From contig JANJXV010000040.1 of the NCBI GenBank assembly GCA_024803745.1, forward strand, positions 1,523,914 to 1,587,913: 64,000 nucleotides of DNA. The letters run 5' to 3'. The translations under genes were made by a program, and so were the position numbers. Below, piece after piece: positions 46,476-58,094 of this stretch. The notes below the pieces were generated by a model. It was not told where the DNA came from and made no database searches. It was given only the letters and a program-made list of their open reading frames with translations. Within the stretch, counting starts at the first letter, position 1, and every line of letters starts with the position of its first letter. The DNA is from Megascapheus bottae (lineage: Eukaryota; Chordata; Mammalia; Rodentia; Geomyidae).

Positions 46476-47605
46476 ACACACAGACAAACGCAGAGAACAC
46501 TTCCACCTATTAGACTCTACTCTAAGCATTGGTACTTACTTGACAATTCTAGGAACAGATTTACAATTGCTCCATATACCTTTTCCCCTGGGCTGGACTA
46601 CATTTCCCAGAATCCTTTGCCCCACACCTACCTCAGGCAACTGGTATACCAGAAACTTATGGCCAGTGGATTATGGGCCCACGTCTTGCTATGGCCCATA
46701 CACCTCCACAATTCTGACGCCAAAATAGGGTGAGATTAGGGGAAAGGGTCACAGGAAACTAGAGAGTCTCCCAAATTCAAGGTACAGGACCATCAGGTCC
46801 TGTAACCTGTCACCCAAGTCCTCTCCCCAGCCTCTAGGTATTCAGGCATTCAGGCCCACCCATCAACTGGGAGGCGGGATTTCCCCTTCCTCTGTCATAA
46901 AGACAAGATGGTTTCCTGTTCTCTATCATGTATGGTACCAGTTAGAGCCAGATCACCACTTCATACACACACACTCTAAAATTATAAACTTGGGACTCCA
47001 AGAATGATGTGACCTGCCAGAGCTAGATGGCTAGAAAGCAGCTAGGCCTGGATTCCCACCAGCTCTTCCAACAAAGACCACATGGCTCCATCATCCATAC
47101 CACAGCTGCTCTGCATCGCCTCCACCGCTGCTCTACAGGGAAGCAGGGACTCTGTAGAATGTAGGTGCAGGTCCTTGGTGCTGTCCTAATTAAGGTTCTA
47201 ATGAAGAAGATGGCTCTGGGGAAAAGAGACCTAAAGCAGGAAGGTAATTGGGGCCAGAGCCTGGACTTGAACATACCAAAAAAATAAGGTCACCTTGAGA
47301 GGCGGGAAAGCAGCCTGAGCTGACCAAGTACCAAATTCCAGTTCTGGTCTTAGATCAAAATACATAAAAATGAAAAGAAAAAAGAAAATGATACAGGGTG
47401 GGATGGGGGAGAGTCCTGTTTGGGCTCACAGCTTTAGTAGTTACCATCTCTCATTGATTGGGTTTGTGGCCTCCTAACAGGTAGAGAGGGGTGGAGAGAG
47501 AGAAAAACAGAGAAAAATGAAAACACAGAGGAAAAAAACAGAGAAGAAGACGCACAGAAAAAGCCACAGAGAAAGAGAGACAAAGACACAGAGAAAAAGA
47601 TAGAG

Positions 47606-47868
47606 CCAGCTGGGTGCCAATGGTTCCAGTGGTACCAGTGGCTTACACCTGTCCTCCCAGCTACTCAGGAAGATGAGATCTGAGATTCACGGTTCGAAGC
47701 CAGCCCGGAGAACACAAAAATCCGAGAAACTCTTCTCTCCAAATAAACTGCTCAGATAAGGCTGGGCGTCGTGCTGTGATTCAAATGGCAGAAGGCTAAC
47801 CTTGAGCAAAAGGAGCTCAGGAAAAGCACCCAGGCTCTGAGTTCAAGTCCCAGGACCAGCACACACAC
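47606..47868 (+). mobile_element. B1-like/Geo SINE
   Basis: GGCTTACACCTGTCCTCCCA to CTGAGTTCAAGTCCCAGGAC, with a GA-rich region on both sides. Confidence 0.88.
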
Positions 47869-48624
47869 AAGGAAGACAGAGACAAGGACACAGAGAAACA
47901 TACAGGGAAAAGAGAGAGAAAGAAACAGAAACATACAGAAAAAAGACAGAGAGGGAAGGAGGGAGGGAGGGAGAGGGAGAGAGGCCAGGGTCCCATGATC
48001 CTCTTGGAAGGCCCTCCCCTCAATAACTCAAAGACCTCTCCTCAGGCTCCACCCCTTACAGAGGCACAGCCCCTTCATAGAGAAAGGAGTCGCCTTAGGG
48101 ACCAAACAATTCACCCGTGGGGTGGGTGGGGAGGGAGGATGGAATATTCCAGATGCAAAGGGCCAGCATTGGGGAAATCTATGCACACAGTCAGCATCTC
48201 AGCCCCCCTCTACACACAGTCAGCACCTCAGACCTCCCCCCCACACACACGCCCTCCATGCAAAATTCTCTGGCTCCTCCCTGGCTGTAGCATCAGACTC
48301 GGCTCCCAGACTGGCACACATACCGTCCACCATGATCGCCTGACCTCACCCCTTCCTTTTGGGGGGGGGGCAGAGGGAGTAGAAAGGGAGGGTGGGCAGG
48401 CCCCGAGTCCAACAGTAGCAACTTGCATCTCTTACCACGCTGCCCAACCTTGGGCAAAACTCTGCCCCCTCCATTTAGCATCCTGTCTCCATCCCCAACC
48501 ACAGGAAGCTCGGGTCAAAGGTCATCCCTTTCTCCACTCTTGGTTTGACCTCTCTTGCTCCTCTCTGCACCCCAATATCACGTCGTTGTTCTGATTGCAT
48601 TCCCCTCCTCCGTTCTCCCCTTTT

Positions 48625-48862
48625 CCTTTTTTGTCAGTCGTGGGGCTTGAACTCAGGTCCTGAGTGCTGTCCCTGAGCTCTTGCCCTCAAGTCTAGTGTT
48701 CTGTCACTTTGAACCACAGCCTCACTTCCCCAGTTGTCTAGGGGTTCACTGGGCTGAGAGGCTCACAGACTTTCCTGCCACAGGCTGGCTTTGAACCACG
48801 ATCCTCAGATCACAGCCTCCTGAGTAGCTAGGATGACAGATATGAGCCACCAACACCCGGCT
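48625..48862 (-). mobile_element. B1-like/Geo SINE, minus
   Basis: GGGGCTTGAACTCAGGTCCT to TGAGCCACCAACACCCGGC. Confidence 0.92.
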
Positions 48863-48878
48863 TCCATATTTTGCCTTC

Positions 48879-48883
<5 letters not shown>

Positions 48884-48928
<45 letters not shown>

Positions 48929-48938
48929 TGTGTGTGTC
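48884..48938. repeat. (TG)n microsatellite
   Basis: About 26 units with one C. Confidence 0.96.
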
Positions 48939-49501
48939 CTGATATCCCTTGGGTGTGCAAGGGATGTGACCCACTAAGCGAAATTCTGACAGGAAGCCAC
49001 TTCCTTGGAGAGTAAGCAATTCTACGGAATAATCCTCTCGGCTCAGTCCACGGGCACAGGGAGTAATTAAAGTGGCTGTTGGGTGGACGTGGGGCTGGAG
49101 AGCTGATCCTGGATTAGCCACAGAGAGCCAGCATGCTCACTGGAGACTGAAGATGGAAGTTGGACGCTAAGGATCAGGGTCAGAAGGAGGGTGTGTGGAC
49201 ATGATTCAACACGAAGATGGCAGAGGCCCAGAGGCCCAGGAAAACAGACTGAGGGGGTTCACCTCCCCCTTCCCCGCCCCCCCAAGGCCCAGGAAAAAGT
49301 AGATGCACAATAAATCACAACCCTGGGAAACACAGGCTCCTGGAACTCCCGGGGTCCCTCCCAGTCTCCCCCCCACACCCCGTGGATGTTTCTAACACCC
49401 CACACTAGAAACTTCTGCCGGTAGCCAATGGGTGAGAGTAAACAATTTTGAAGGGAAATATTGAATTTAAAAATCAAGCAAAAGCCACACATAAAGAAAA
49501 A

Positions 49502-49748
49502 TACCAGCCAGGCACTGGTGGCTCATGCCTGTCATCCCAGCTTCACGGGAGGCTGAGATCTGAGGATTGTGGTTTGAAACCGGCCCAGGGAATGAAAATC
49601 TGTGAGACTCTGATCTCCAGTGAACCACCAGAAAACCAGAAGTAGAGCTGTGCTCAAAGTGATAGAGCACTAGTCTTGAGCAAAAGAGTTCAAGGACAGT
49701 GCGCAGGCCCTGAGTTCAAATCCCGTGACCGGCAAAAAAAAAAAAAAC
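49502..49748 (+). mobile_element. B1-like/Geo SINE
   Basis: GCACTGGTGGCTCATGCCTG to GAGTTCAAATCCCGTGACCG and an A tail. Confidence 0.93.
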
Positions 49749-50338
49749 AAAATCAAAGAATGAACAGGAATGTGCAGTAGGGGAGGTAAATGAACAGAGG
49801 AAAAGTGAGTTAATGCAGTCTTAATACTCAGTGTCCATACGAGAACATGAAACTAGGGAATTTGAGGAGAGGGGGGGGGTGGGGAGAGGAGAGATGGGGA
49901 GAATGATAGAAGAAGGGGTGACAGATCAAGTTGCATTGTCCTCACAGACTCATAGCCGGCACTGAGCCCTCTTTGCACCACTACTTAGTAAAATTAATTA
50001 AACAAAAGGATGCATTGTACTCACAAACCCACACACTGAATTGCAATCCCTGTTGTACGACTAAAGATAATTTAAAAAAAGAAATACCAATTTAACAAAA
50101 AAAAAAAGAATGAAAGTAAAATGTGAGAGCAGGGGGACAAAATTAAAATAAAAGGAAAAGCCACAAAGAAAGAATGATCTTAATGTAATTCAACTCTATG
50201 AACATATTAGAGTCAGACCCCATTTCATGGGGAAGAAAAAAGCCAAGGAAACAGCAATTTATAACACATCAACTGTTTACAGATGGGTGAATCTGTGTCC
50301 CTTTTGTCTTAGAAGTGTTTACAACATTGATGGGTTCC

Positions 50339-50575
50339 CTTTTTTTTTGTCTGTCATGGGGCTTGAACTCAGGACCTGGGCGCTGTCCCTGAGCTCTTCA
50401 GCTCCAGGCTGGCGCTCTACCACTTGAACCACAGCACCACTTCCAGTTTTCTAGTGGTTCCCTGGAGATCGGAGTCTCATGAACTTTCCTGCCCAGGCTG
50501 GTTTGGAACCACGATCCTCAGATCTCAGCCTCCTGAGTAGCTGGGATAACAGGCGGAGTCACCGGTGTCAGGCTA
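50339..50575 (-). mobile_element. B1-like/Geo SINE, minus
   Basis: T run, GGGGCTTGAACTCAGGACCT, ending GTCACCGGTGTCAGGCT. Near consensus. Confidence 0.94.
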
Positions 50576-50683
50576 GGATAGTATATTGCTTTTTTAAATT
50601 TAATATTGTTTTCTGCCAAAGCTTTCCTCCCACCAGGTGCCTTTTCTATTGTTATTATTATTATTTGTGTGTGTGTGTGTGTG

Positions 50684-50760
50684 TGGTACTGAGGAATTGA
50701 ACCAGGGCTTCATGCATGCGAGGCAAGCACTCTTCCATGAAACCACATCCCCATCCCCCC
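50684..50760 (-). mobile_element. ID-like tRNA-derived SINE monomer, minus
   Basis: Complement of an ID-type element: TGGTACTGAGGAATTGAACC, then GAGGCAAGCACTC. No Geo part. Confidence 0.75.
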
Positions 50761-51384
50761 CTATGTCTATGATGAAGGAATTCCGACAGACTCCATACAA
50801 GCACCCTCTGTGTGACTGTTGGCGGGTGTTGGGGTCTCTGAGGGTGAGGGAGCCATGGAAAATACACCAGCAGGGTTTGTTCCCCTGTGGGCCTGTGCGC
50901 TGTAGCTCTCTTCACGTTCCACTCTCCTTCCACCCAGGGAAAATTCATTTCAGCCTGTTGTCCTCATTTCTGCCTGTCTAAACTTTTCCTAGGCATCATT
51001 TTGGCCCAGCACAGGGGAGAAAGGGTCCCTTGGGTAGAAAAACATCTAGCTGTCCTCAAACTCATCAAACAACCCCCCCCCCCGCCCCTGCCCAGCCTTC
51101 GCCAGAAAACCTCCTATAGCCAAATGAAGACCTCTCAACTCCATTCTCATCTTTACACATCACCCAGCGACTGTCTGCCAAGTGTGAGATAAGAGAGAGA
51201 GCGAAAGAGGAGGAAAAAAAATATAGAACTGTAGGTGGAAAAGGGAAGGGTGGGGTGGGGGGGGGAGAAATCTGTGAAATTTGAAAGCCAAGTGTTGGCT
51301 ACATCAGCTAAATCTCCGGTAATATCTGGGCCTTGCTGGCAGACTCTGAAGTCTGGGGTGATGAGACAAAGAGATTCTAGCCAT

Positions 51385-51482
51385 CTGTCTGTCTTCCTGC
51401 CTGTCTGTCTGTCTCTCTGTCTTCCGGCCTGCCTGCCTGCCTCCCTGTGTGTCTTGATGTCTGTTTGTCTGTCTGTCCTCTT
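51385..51482. repeat. (CTGT/CTGC)n tract
   Basis: Degenerate tetranucleotide repeat. Confidence 0.9.
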
Positions 51483-52169
51483 CTTTTTCTTCCACTGAGA
51501 TGGTAGGAGGCAGGAGACCCACCAGTCTTCAGGTTGTAGGCTCGACCCTACAACTCCCCTTCTTTTCCCCCCTTCCCCTGCTCATCCCCCAACACAAAAT
51601 AGTCTCCCAAGAAAAATCATATTACAAGATGGCCTCATGGTATTCCAGACTCCAGCCAGCAATGCTTTCTTGATCTGTCCCCAGAGCCACACCTGTGGAA
51701 AACAACTCTTCTTGGTCCTCTCCCATTTTCTGACTCGTGCATCTAATTAGACTTAATAATATATTTTTGAAGAGAAAAATAAATGAATGAATAACCCCAG
51801 TTGTGCCTTGTAAACGAACCTGCTTTCCCAGGCTACAGAGGCCCTTCTGTAATCCCAGCCACAGAGGTGGTTTATCCTAGCATGAATAGAACTTATTCAA
51901 CTACCATTAGAAGGAAAACCCCGATTCTCTACAAAGTTTACTTTTAAAAAAATAAAAAATAAAAAACTCAACTTCTGGGGTATTTGTCTCCCTCCCTGTT
52001 ACTATTTCAGGAGAAAAAATAAAGCTGCCAAAAGGAGATTTTTCCATAGTTGATTTCAAAGGGGGCAGGGTGAGAAGTGAATTCTATGCTAGCTTTGTAC
52101 CAAGCCTTGGCTTGCAATCTCACTTCAGGTTTTTGAATGCCAGTAACCAAAACATTATGAAAAGATTCC

Positions 52170-52244
52170 AGCCTTCTCTCTGTCTCTCTGTCTCTCTCTG
52201 TCTCTGCCTCTGTCTGCCTCTGTCTCTGTCTCTCTCTGTCTCTG

Positions 52245-52332
<88 letters not shown>
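52170..52332. repeat. CT-rich tract then (CA)n
   Basis: TCTCTG-type degenerate repeats to 52284, then about 24 CA units. Confidence 0.95.
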
Positions 52333-52336
<4 letters not shown>

Positions 52337-52736
52337 CTCCAGCCAAGAAGCATGGGAACTTTGGTTCCTGCCTCCTGAAGCCAAATGGATCTGAGAAAGG
52401 AGACAGGACCGTGGCCAGGAACTCAGCTAGCTGTATGGCTGTGTTTCTCCACCCCCTGGATTTGCCAAACTGGCTCCAGACCCAAGTTAGGGTAAACTGA
52501 GTTTCAGAACAGATGCCCCACTACTTAGGCTAGGCTGTGGGCCAGAAGGAAGGCCGGTCAACTGGTCTACCTCCACAGAGGCCAGCCAACTGCTTTAATG
52601 TCTTGGCTGATCTCATAGGAAGGAAGCAGCTTTGGTGGTTTTCTAAAGCCCAGGTTCTCTGTGCACAAACTGGACATTTGCCACAAGCTGGAGAAGGCTT
52701 GAGGTGGCCATCTTGAACTTGTCAAAAAGCTGAAAT

Positions 52737-52952
52737 CAGCCGGGTCTCTTGGCTCACGCCTGCAATCCCAGCTACTCAGGAGACTGAGATCTGAGGATCA
52801 TGATTGGAAGCCAGCCTGGCCAGGAAAGTCCATGAGACTCTTATCTCCAGTGAACCACTAGAAAACCAGAAGTGACACTGTGGCTCAAGTGGGAGAACAC
52901 TAAGAGCTCAGTGAGAGCACAAAGCCCTGAGTTCAAACCTCAGTGCCAACCC
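52737..52952 (+). mobile_element. B1-like/Geo SINE
   Basis: CTTGGCTCACGCCTGCAATC to CCTGAGTTCAAACCTCAGTG. Just downstream of the last GALNT8 relic exon. Confidence 0.92.
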
Positions 52953-53085
52953 CCCCACACACACATGCACACGCACGCATCAATGCACACATGGGTGTAC
53001 GAACATGTACATCATGCATATACACATGTGTTGGGACACATGTGTAACACACACTCCTGAAAGCTCTACTATATCCATGGCAGAC

Positions 53086-53270
53086 CTGGAGAGGAATATT
53101 CCAGGCCGTATAAACCATGTGTTTGTAGTCATCCATCCAGATTTCAGCTGCTCGGATGGCATTGCGCTTCAAAACAATGCCTACATCCAAGATGTAGGGC
53201 TTATGGTGTCTTTCCACGTGTGTCACCCAGGAGCAGGGTAAGAGCTCAGCCCTCCCTCCACACTGCCACA
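53086..53270 (-). pseudogene. GALNT8: GALNT8 relic exon (end of catalytic domain)
   Basis: 185 nt, acceptor CCCCGCAAG and donor GTCTGC. Open: WQCGGRAELLPCSWVTHVER, then HHKPYILDVG to WNIPLQ. The human SRIAHLER stretch has become SWVTHVER, and the His is kept. Confidence 0.88.
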
Positions 53271-53291
53271 CTTGCGGGGACAAGAGAAGCA

Positions 53292-53540
53292 CAGGTCCAG
53301 TGGTGTGCGCCTGTCATCCCAACTGTCACGGGAAGGCTGAGATCTGAGGATGGAGATTGGAAGCCAGCCGCAGGCAGGAAAGTCCATGAGACTGTTCTTT
53401 TAAATCTCCAATAAATAAACAAAAAGCCGGAAGTGGAAGCATGGCTCAAGTGGTAGAGGTCTAGCCGTGAGCACAAATGCTTGGAGACAGTGTGTAGGTA
53501 GGCCTTGAGTTCGAGCCTCAGGACCAACAGATGCAAAAAA
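53292..53540 (+). mobile_element. B1-like/Geo SINE
   Basis: GTGCGCCTGTCATCCCAACT to TTGAGTTCGAGCCTCAGGAC plus an A tail. Occupies the GALNT8 intron where an exon is expected. Confidence 0.9.
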
Positions 53541-53667
53541 AAAAAAAAAGGTTTATTGGAATAGTTCTTTTTTTTTAATCTTGGGGTCACTTGCTTCATC
53601 ATCTGATGATGTTTGAAATAAATGTGTTATCCAGAACATTAAATTGGTTTTTTTGTTTTTTGTTTTG

Positions 53668-53671
<4 letters not shown>

Positions 53672-53720
<49 letters not shown>
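53672..53720. repeat. (GT)n microsatellite
   Basis: About 24 units. Confidence 0.96.
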
Positions 53721-53722
<2 letters not shown>

Positions 53723-53940
53723 CAGTTCTGGAGTTTGAACTCAGAGCCTCATGCTGCATTCTCCCTTAGCTTTTTCATTCAAGGCTGGTACTCCACCATT
53801 TGAACCATATCTCCACTTCCATCCTTTTGTGGATTAAATAGACATAAAAAGTCTCATAGATGTTTCTGCCTTGGCTGAGACTCAGGTCTCAGCCTCCCGA
53901 GTAGCTAGAATTACAGGTGTGAAACACCAGCACCCGACTA
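53715..53940 (-). mobile_element. B1-like/Geo SINE, minus, diverged
   Basis: GAGTTTGAACTCAGAGCCTC to CGAGTAGCTAGAATTACAGG. Confidence 0.82.
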
Positions 53941-54023
53941 CTTTGCTTTATTTTTATCTTATCTGAAGATACTGAATAATCCCAAACGTCTATGGTTTCT
54001 TTTCTGAGACCAGCTCATTGAAT

Positions 54024-54232
54024 GTCTGTCTGTCCATCCATGTACCATCTATGTATACATTTATGTATCCATCTACCATCTCTCTATCCATGTATGTATG
54101 TATCTGTCTACCTTTCTATTATCTGCCTGTCTGATTATCTTTATCTATATACCTATCTATACATCTATCTATCTGTCTATCCATCTATCTGTCCATCTGT
54201 CTACCTGTCATGTCTATCACGTGTCTATTTAT
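54024..54232. repeat. TCTA/TCCA/TGTA degenerate tetranucleotide tract
   Basis: About 200 bases in a GALNT8 relic intron where the GENVE exon would be expected. Confidence 0.9.
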
Positions 54233-54236
54233 TGAG

Positions 54237-54465
54237 TGCCGGTATTGGGGCCTGAACTTGGGGCTTGCTACTCCTGCTTAATTTTTTCACTCAAGGCTGG
54301 CGCTCTGCCACTTGAGCTACAGCAACACTTCCAGCATCTGGTTGGGTCACTGGGGATAAGAGTCTTACAGACTTGTCCTGCTCAGGCTGGCTTCAAACCT
54401 CGATCCTCAGATTGCAGCCTTCTAAGTAGCTGGAAAGATGTGAGCCACCAGCACCCAGTTATTTT
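54237..54465 (-). mobile_element. B1-like/Geo SINE, minus
   Basis: GGGGCCTGAACTTGGGGCTT to TGAGCCACCAGCACCCAG. Confidence 0.85.
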
Positions 54466-54542
54466 TCAAAATCTCTTATTGTTCACCCCCTGCCTCTACT
54501 CCTCCATCTGGCTTCCATCACCACCATCAAAGACAGTCAGCC

Positions 54543-54775
54543 GCCAAGGACCAGTGTCTCACATCTGTCATCCTAGCTGAGATCTAAGGATTGTGGTTCA
54601 AAGCCACCCTGAGCAGAAAATTCCCCATGAGATTCTGATCTCCAATGAACCACTCAAAAAAAAATGGAAGTGGCACTGTGGCTCAAAGTGATAGAGCACT
54701 AACCTTGAACAAAAGAGGCTCAGGGACAGTGCCCAGGCCCTGAGTTCAAGCCCACAAGAAACAAAAACCAAAATG
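54543..54775 (+). mobile_element. B1-like/Geo SINE
   Basis: TCACATCTGTCATCCTAGCT to CCTGAGTTCAAGCCCACAAG. Confidence 0.88.
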
Positions 54776-54846
54776 TGACCAGCCCCACCCAGCTCTCCCA
54801 GGCCTCCCTGCGTGTCTAGGAAGCCCGGGGACTGCAGGCAGCGTAC

Positions 54847-55016
54847 TCCACTGGGGCCGTGGGGTCATGCAGATCCAGCCATGCCTGGGGCAGCGAGCCA
54901 TAGCGACACCACAGCTTCCAGTTGAACCCTTCCACAGCCAGCTCGTACGGGACCAGCTGGAAGGTATCAAAGCCGATCTTGTCAAATACCGGTGACACAA
55001 TCACCTTGAGATCTTC
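54847..55016 (-). pseudogene. GALNT8: GALNT8 relic exon with damaged 5' end
   Basis: The open part reads EDLKVIVSPVFDKIGFDTFQ and on to LHDPTAPVE, with a weak donor GTACGC at 54846-54841. The expected AEPILARIQ start is not recognisable. Joining either nearby AG acceptor to the TG-phase donor of the previous exon gives a frame that hits TGA 16 bases after 55016, at the AAG-GTG position. Confidence 0.82.
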
Positions 55017-56156
55017 CTGGGTCCCAGCCAGGGACTTGATTCCATCTCTTGGGTCCTCCTGTTTCCAAAATGGCGTCCCATTCCTGTGTCATGGTCTACG
55101 ATAATAATTGTGTCATGGGATTTGGGGACGCAGAGAAGGCTCAGGGAGTCACAACTGAGTCATTTCTTCATTGTATAGTCACAGATGCAAATTTGTGAAT
55201 TAAAAACTATTCTATATCTATGTATAATCCATTGGTCAAGAGATGAATAGAGCAATCAATAGATGGATAGATAGATAGATAGATGAATATTTCCAGGAAT
55301 GGAAATTGATATTTCCAAGAGATGGGGTTTTTTTCGTTGTCATTGTTGCCTTCTTCCCTTTCCATCTTGCTTGTTGGTTTTCTCTGTCTTTGGGAGAGTG
55401 AGGGAAGGGCACAGAACAAAAGCTGAACAAATGCAATTGTGGTCGTCACTGATCACCATGTGAAAATGGACTCTACAACTTCTGGGTGGGGATGGGGGGG
55501 GAACTGGGAGAGAGGGAGGGAAGGGAGGACAAATACTCTTTACCTGCTGTATGGAACTGTCACCCTTCTGTACTTAACTTTTATAGTAATAACTTTAACA
55601 CTTATATACACAAGGGAGAACCCCAGTGGTGTCGGTCCTTCTAACAACTAACTTAGCGTTCAATCAAACCAATACCAGGGAGCCAGAATATGGAGCTTAA
55701 AGGGAGGTGGAAAAGAAGAATGGAGAAGAGAAGGGTGACTTGAGGCACGAGGGGCAGATAGGGAGGGATGAGACGGGAGGAATGTTAGAAGAAGGGATGA
55801 CGTGATCGAGAGGCATTGTTCTTACAAGCTGACGTATTGACTTGCATAACCACTTAAAGACAGTAAAATGAAATTGTTTAAAGTACTTTAAAACTAAAAG
55901 TCTAGTCAAGTGTAGTGAATTATTCCATGCCACTGAGGATTTAGCTTAGTCAAGGCTAAGGCTGAGTGGAAGACATTTCCAGTAATCCTACAGTATTTCC
56001 AGTAGCCACGAAAATAAAAGCCTGGCGTCTCTTGAGCTTCCATTGGTTGATATGGACTTTTTCCATTGACATACTCCCTCATCCCATTGTCCATGCCCAG
56101 CCAGTACCTTCTCTGTGCTGCCCTTTTCCAGAAGAACAAAGTCCCCAGGGCCTTAC

Positions 56157-56340
56157 CAGCCAACATTGACTTCTATATGGGAATCCAAGATGGCAACCAC
56201 GTTGGCTGTGGCTGCTTTCCAGCCAGTATTCCTGGCCTGAGCCAGGCCTTTTCTGTTGGTGTGCCGTGTAAGTTTCAGGAGTCCTGGATATTTCTGGTTG
56301 TAAAACTGAATCTCTTCATCCAAAGGGGCCTTGAGTTCTC
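56157..56340 (-). pseudogene. GALNT8: GALNT8 relic exon (GT-A domain with DxH)
   Basis: 184 nt, acceptor GTTGTTAG and donor GTAAGG. The frame is open from ELKAPLDEEIQF to DSHIEVNVG plus TG of a split Trp codon. The metal-binding DxH is kept as D-S-H (DAH in human). Confidence 0.88.
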
Positions 56341-56507
56341 CTAACAACCAGACAAAGGCAGTGAACATGGAGTGGAATAATCAAAAACTACACAAATCCT
56401 TTAAGAGTGGTTAGGAAACAGCCTGGGCTAAGGAAAACTGTATTTCCCTTACCCCTCTCTCCTTCCCTCCCTCCTTCCCTCTCTTCTCTCCTTCTCCCCT
56501 GCCCTTC

Positions 56508-56757
56508 CACGCCAGTCCTGGGGCTTGAACTCAGAGCCTGGGCACTTGTCCCTGAACTTCTTTGGCTCCAGGCTAGATGGAGCTAGACCATCTGAGCCAC
56601 CACTCCAGTTCACTTGTGACTCCGGAGTGGTTTATTTGGAGGGAAAGGTCTTACAGACTTTCCTGAATGGGGCTGGCTTCAAACCCGTGATCTTGAGATC
56701 TCAGCCTCCTGAGTGAGTAGCTGGGATGGCAGGCATGAGCCACCAGCACCCAGGTGA
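56508..56757 (-). mobile_element. B1-like/Geo SINE, minus
   Basis: GGGGCTTGAACTCAGAGCCT to GAGCCACCAGCACCCAGG, in a GALNT8 relic intron. Confidence 0.9.
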
Positions 56758-57094
56758 CCCTATGATTTAATATTTACATCCCACATTTCCTGTCGCTCGA
56801 GATTGAACTATCCTTGCCTGGTGGTAGCCGTGGCTGCTAGAAATGGCATTTTAAACACCGAGATTTTCTTAAGGGAATGAGCGGGGCTGGCCTGGTCTTT
56901 CTAAGGTAGAGATACTGATGGATGGATTTGGAAAGCTGGGTGACACTGGCTACAGCTTGCTACATCACCGACCGAGCTTCATCCAGGAATATGAAAACCA
57001 CACTCAGGGTTGGCAGAGAGCTGGGCTATGTCTTCTGAAGGCATCTGGAAGAGGCCATTGTTTTTTTTACAACTATTATGCCTTTTGTATTTCT

Positions 57095-57325
57095 TTGGGC
57101 CGGTAACTGGAGCTGGAATTCAGGGCCCCGGGCACTGTCCCTGAGTTTGTGTGTTCAAGACTAGCACTCCATCCCTTGAGCCCCACTTCTCGTTTTTTGA
57201 TGGTTCTTTGGAGATGAGAGTCTCATGGACTTTTCCTGCTCAGACTGACTTTGAACTTGCCATCTCCAGAGCTCAGCCACTTGATAGCTGGGATGACGAG
57301 GTATGAGCCACCAGTTCGCAGATTG
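57095..57325 (-). mobile_element. B1-like/Geo SINE, minus
   Basis: GGAGCTGGAATTCAGGGCCC to GAGGTATGAGCCACCAG. Confidence 0.85.
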
Positions 57326-57437
57326 AAAGCTGTGTTTAGGGGAGATAATGACAGAAGTGTCTACACAGCACACAGGACTTTGGGGGTATTTTTGAGCTTG
57401 GTGTCCTAGGAATAACCCCTGGGCCCCAGTAGCTTGC

Positions 57438-57505
57438 TGTGGAGAGGAGGATTGTAGGGTTGAGGCCAGCCTGGGCTAAGCAACCCTGTCTTCAAAACAA
57501 AACAC
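57438..57505 (+). mobile_element. B1-type SINE fragment
   Basis: GTTGAGGCCAGCCTGGGCTA then CCCTGTCTTCAAAACAAAAC, the standard right half of a rodent B1 without a Geo part. Confidence 0.7.
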
Positions 57506-57534
57506 AGTTTACACAGAAGAACAGACAAGCACAG

Positions 57535-57668
57535 GAGAGGAGAGGGAGGATGAGAAGAGAGAGGGAGGACAGGACAGAGGAGGGGAGGGGAGGAGAGAGG
57601 AAGCAAAAGGAGAAGAGAGGAAGAGATGGGAAGGGAGGGGGGAGGAGAGAAGAAGAGATGGGAGGGGT
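57535..57668. repeat. Polypurine GAGAGG tract
   Basis: About 130 bases of G/A in the interval where another GALNT8 exon is missing. Confidence 0.9.
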
Positions 57669-57935
57669 GACACAGATCAAAATGTCCTGTCCCCCTAAAC
57701 TGATACGGTGAATCAAAAGCCCTTTGTGCAACGACTTAAAAATAATTTCTCACTCTGTTCTGAAGAAAAATTCCACCACCACCACGGCCTTGCTAACCAC
57801 AAGGCAAACAAGCTCTCTCATCCTGTCCACTCCCCCCACACCCTCCCCACAACCTTCTTTCCACCCCTGGGCTTTCATGGCAATCAAAGCTCACCCCTGA
57901 ATCACACAGGGTCCCCCCACAGAAAGCCACCTCAC

Positions 57936-58094
57936 CTGGGCTCTCTCCTATCCAGGAGGGCGCGGTTGAGAGGTAGCTGGTGGCTGAGATATGCCTTGTA
58001 GCCAAAGCTCAGGAACTCTTGAGCCTTTTCCTGCTGAGTCTCTGACAGGCCTGTCCCCCACTGCTGGAAGAAGGCCGAGCCAGGGAAGAGTTTC
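57936..58094 (-). pseudogene. GALNT8: GALNT8 relic exon (stem / start of catalytic region)
   Basis: 159 nt, acceptor CCCCGCAG after a C-run and donor GTGAGG. The frame is open: KLFPGSAFFQQWGTGLSETQ, then FGYKAYLSHQLPLNRALLDRREP. One residue is missing relative to human just before FGY, as an in-frame change. It ends two bases into an Arg codon. Confidence 0.85.

Larger units (their letters stand above)
39371..53085. other. KCNA6-GALNT8 interval
   Basis: SINEs, microsatellites and the 36-bp array separated by unique stretches (39780-40280, 40660-41500, 41950-42550, 43926-44570, 44800-45300, 46480-47480, 48000-48620, 48940-49500, 49750-50330, 50760-51380, 51490-52165, 52340-52735). I looked for the later GALNT8 exons here and found none. 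Confidence 0.45.
53086..58094 (-). pseudogene. GALNT8: GALNT8 relic (polypeptide GalNAc-transferase family), probable unitary pseudogene
   Basis: Four exons of GALNT8, a Golgi polypeptide N-acetylgalactosaminyltransferase-family gene, remain in the expected order and strand: 58094-57936, 56340-56157, 55016-54847 and 53270-53086. Signatures such as FGYKAYLSHQLPLNR, YNQKYPGLLKL, KGLAQARNTGWKAAT, ILDSHIEVNVGW, LPQAWLDLHD, RHHKPY and EIWMDDYKHMVYTAWNIPLQ fit recalled human GALNT8 better than other family members. Reading 56341-57935 and 53271-54846 shows no exon for the ILVDDFSS segment or for the segment with GENVE, and none of the later catalytic and lectin exons was found down to KCNA6. Neither gap can be skipped in frame, and the 55016 exon joined to its predecessor runs into a TGA. 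An intact gene would need the missing exons elsewhere. Confidence 0.8.
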
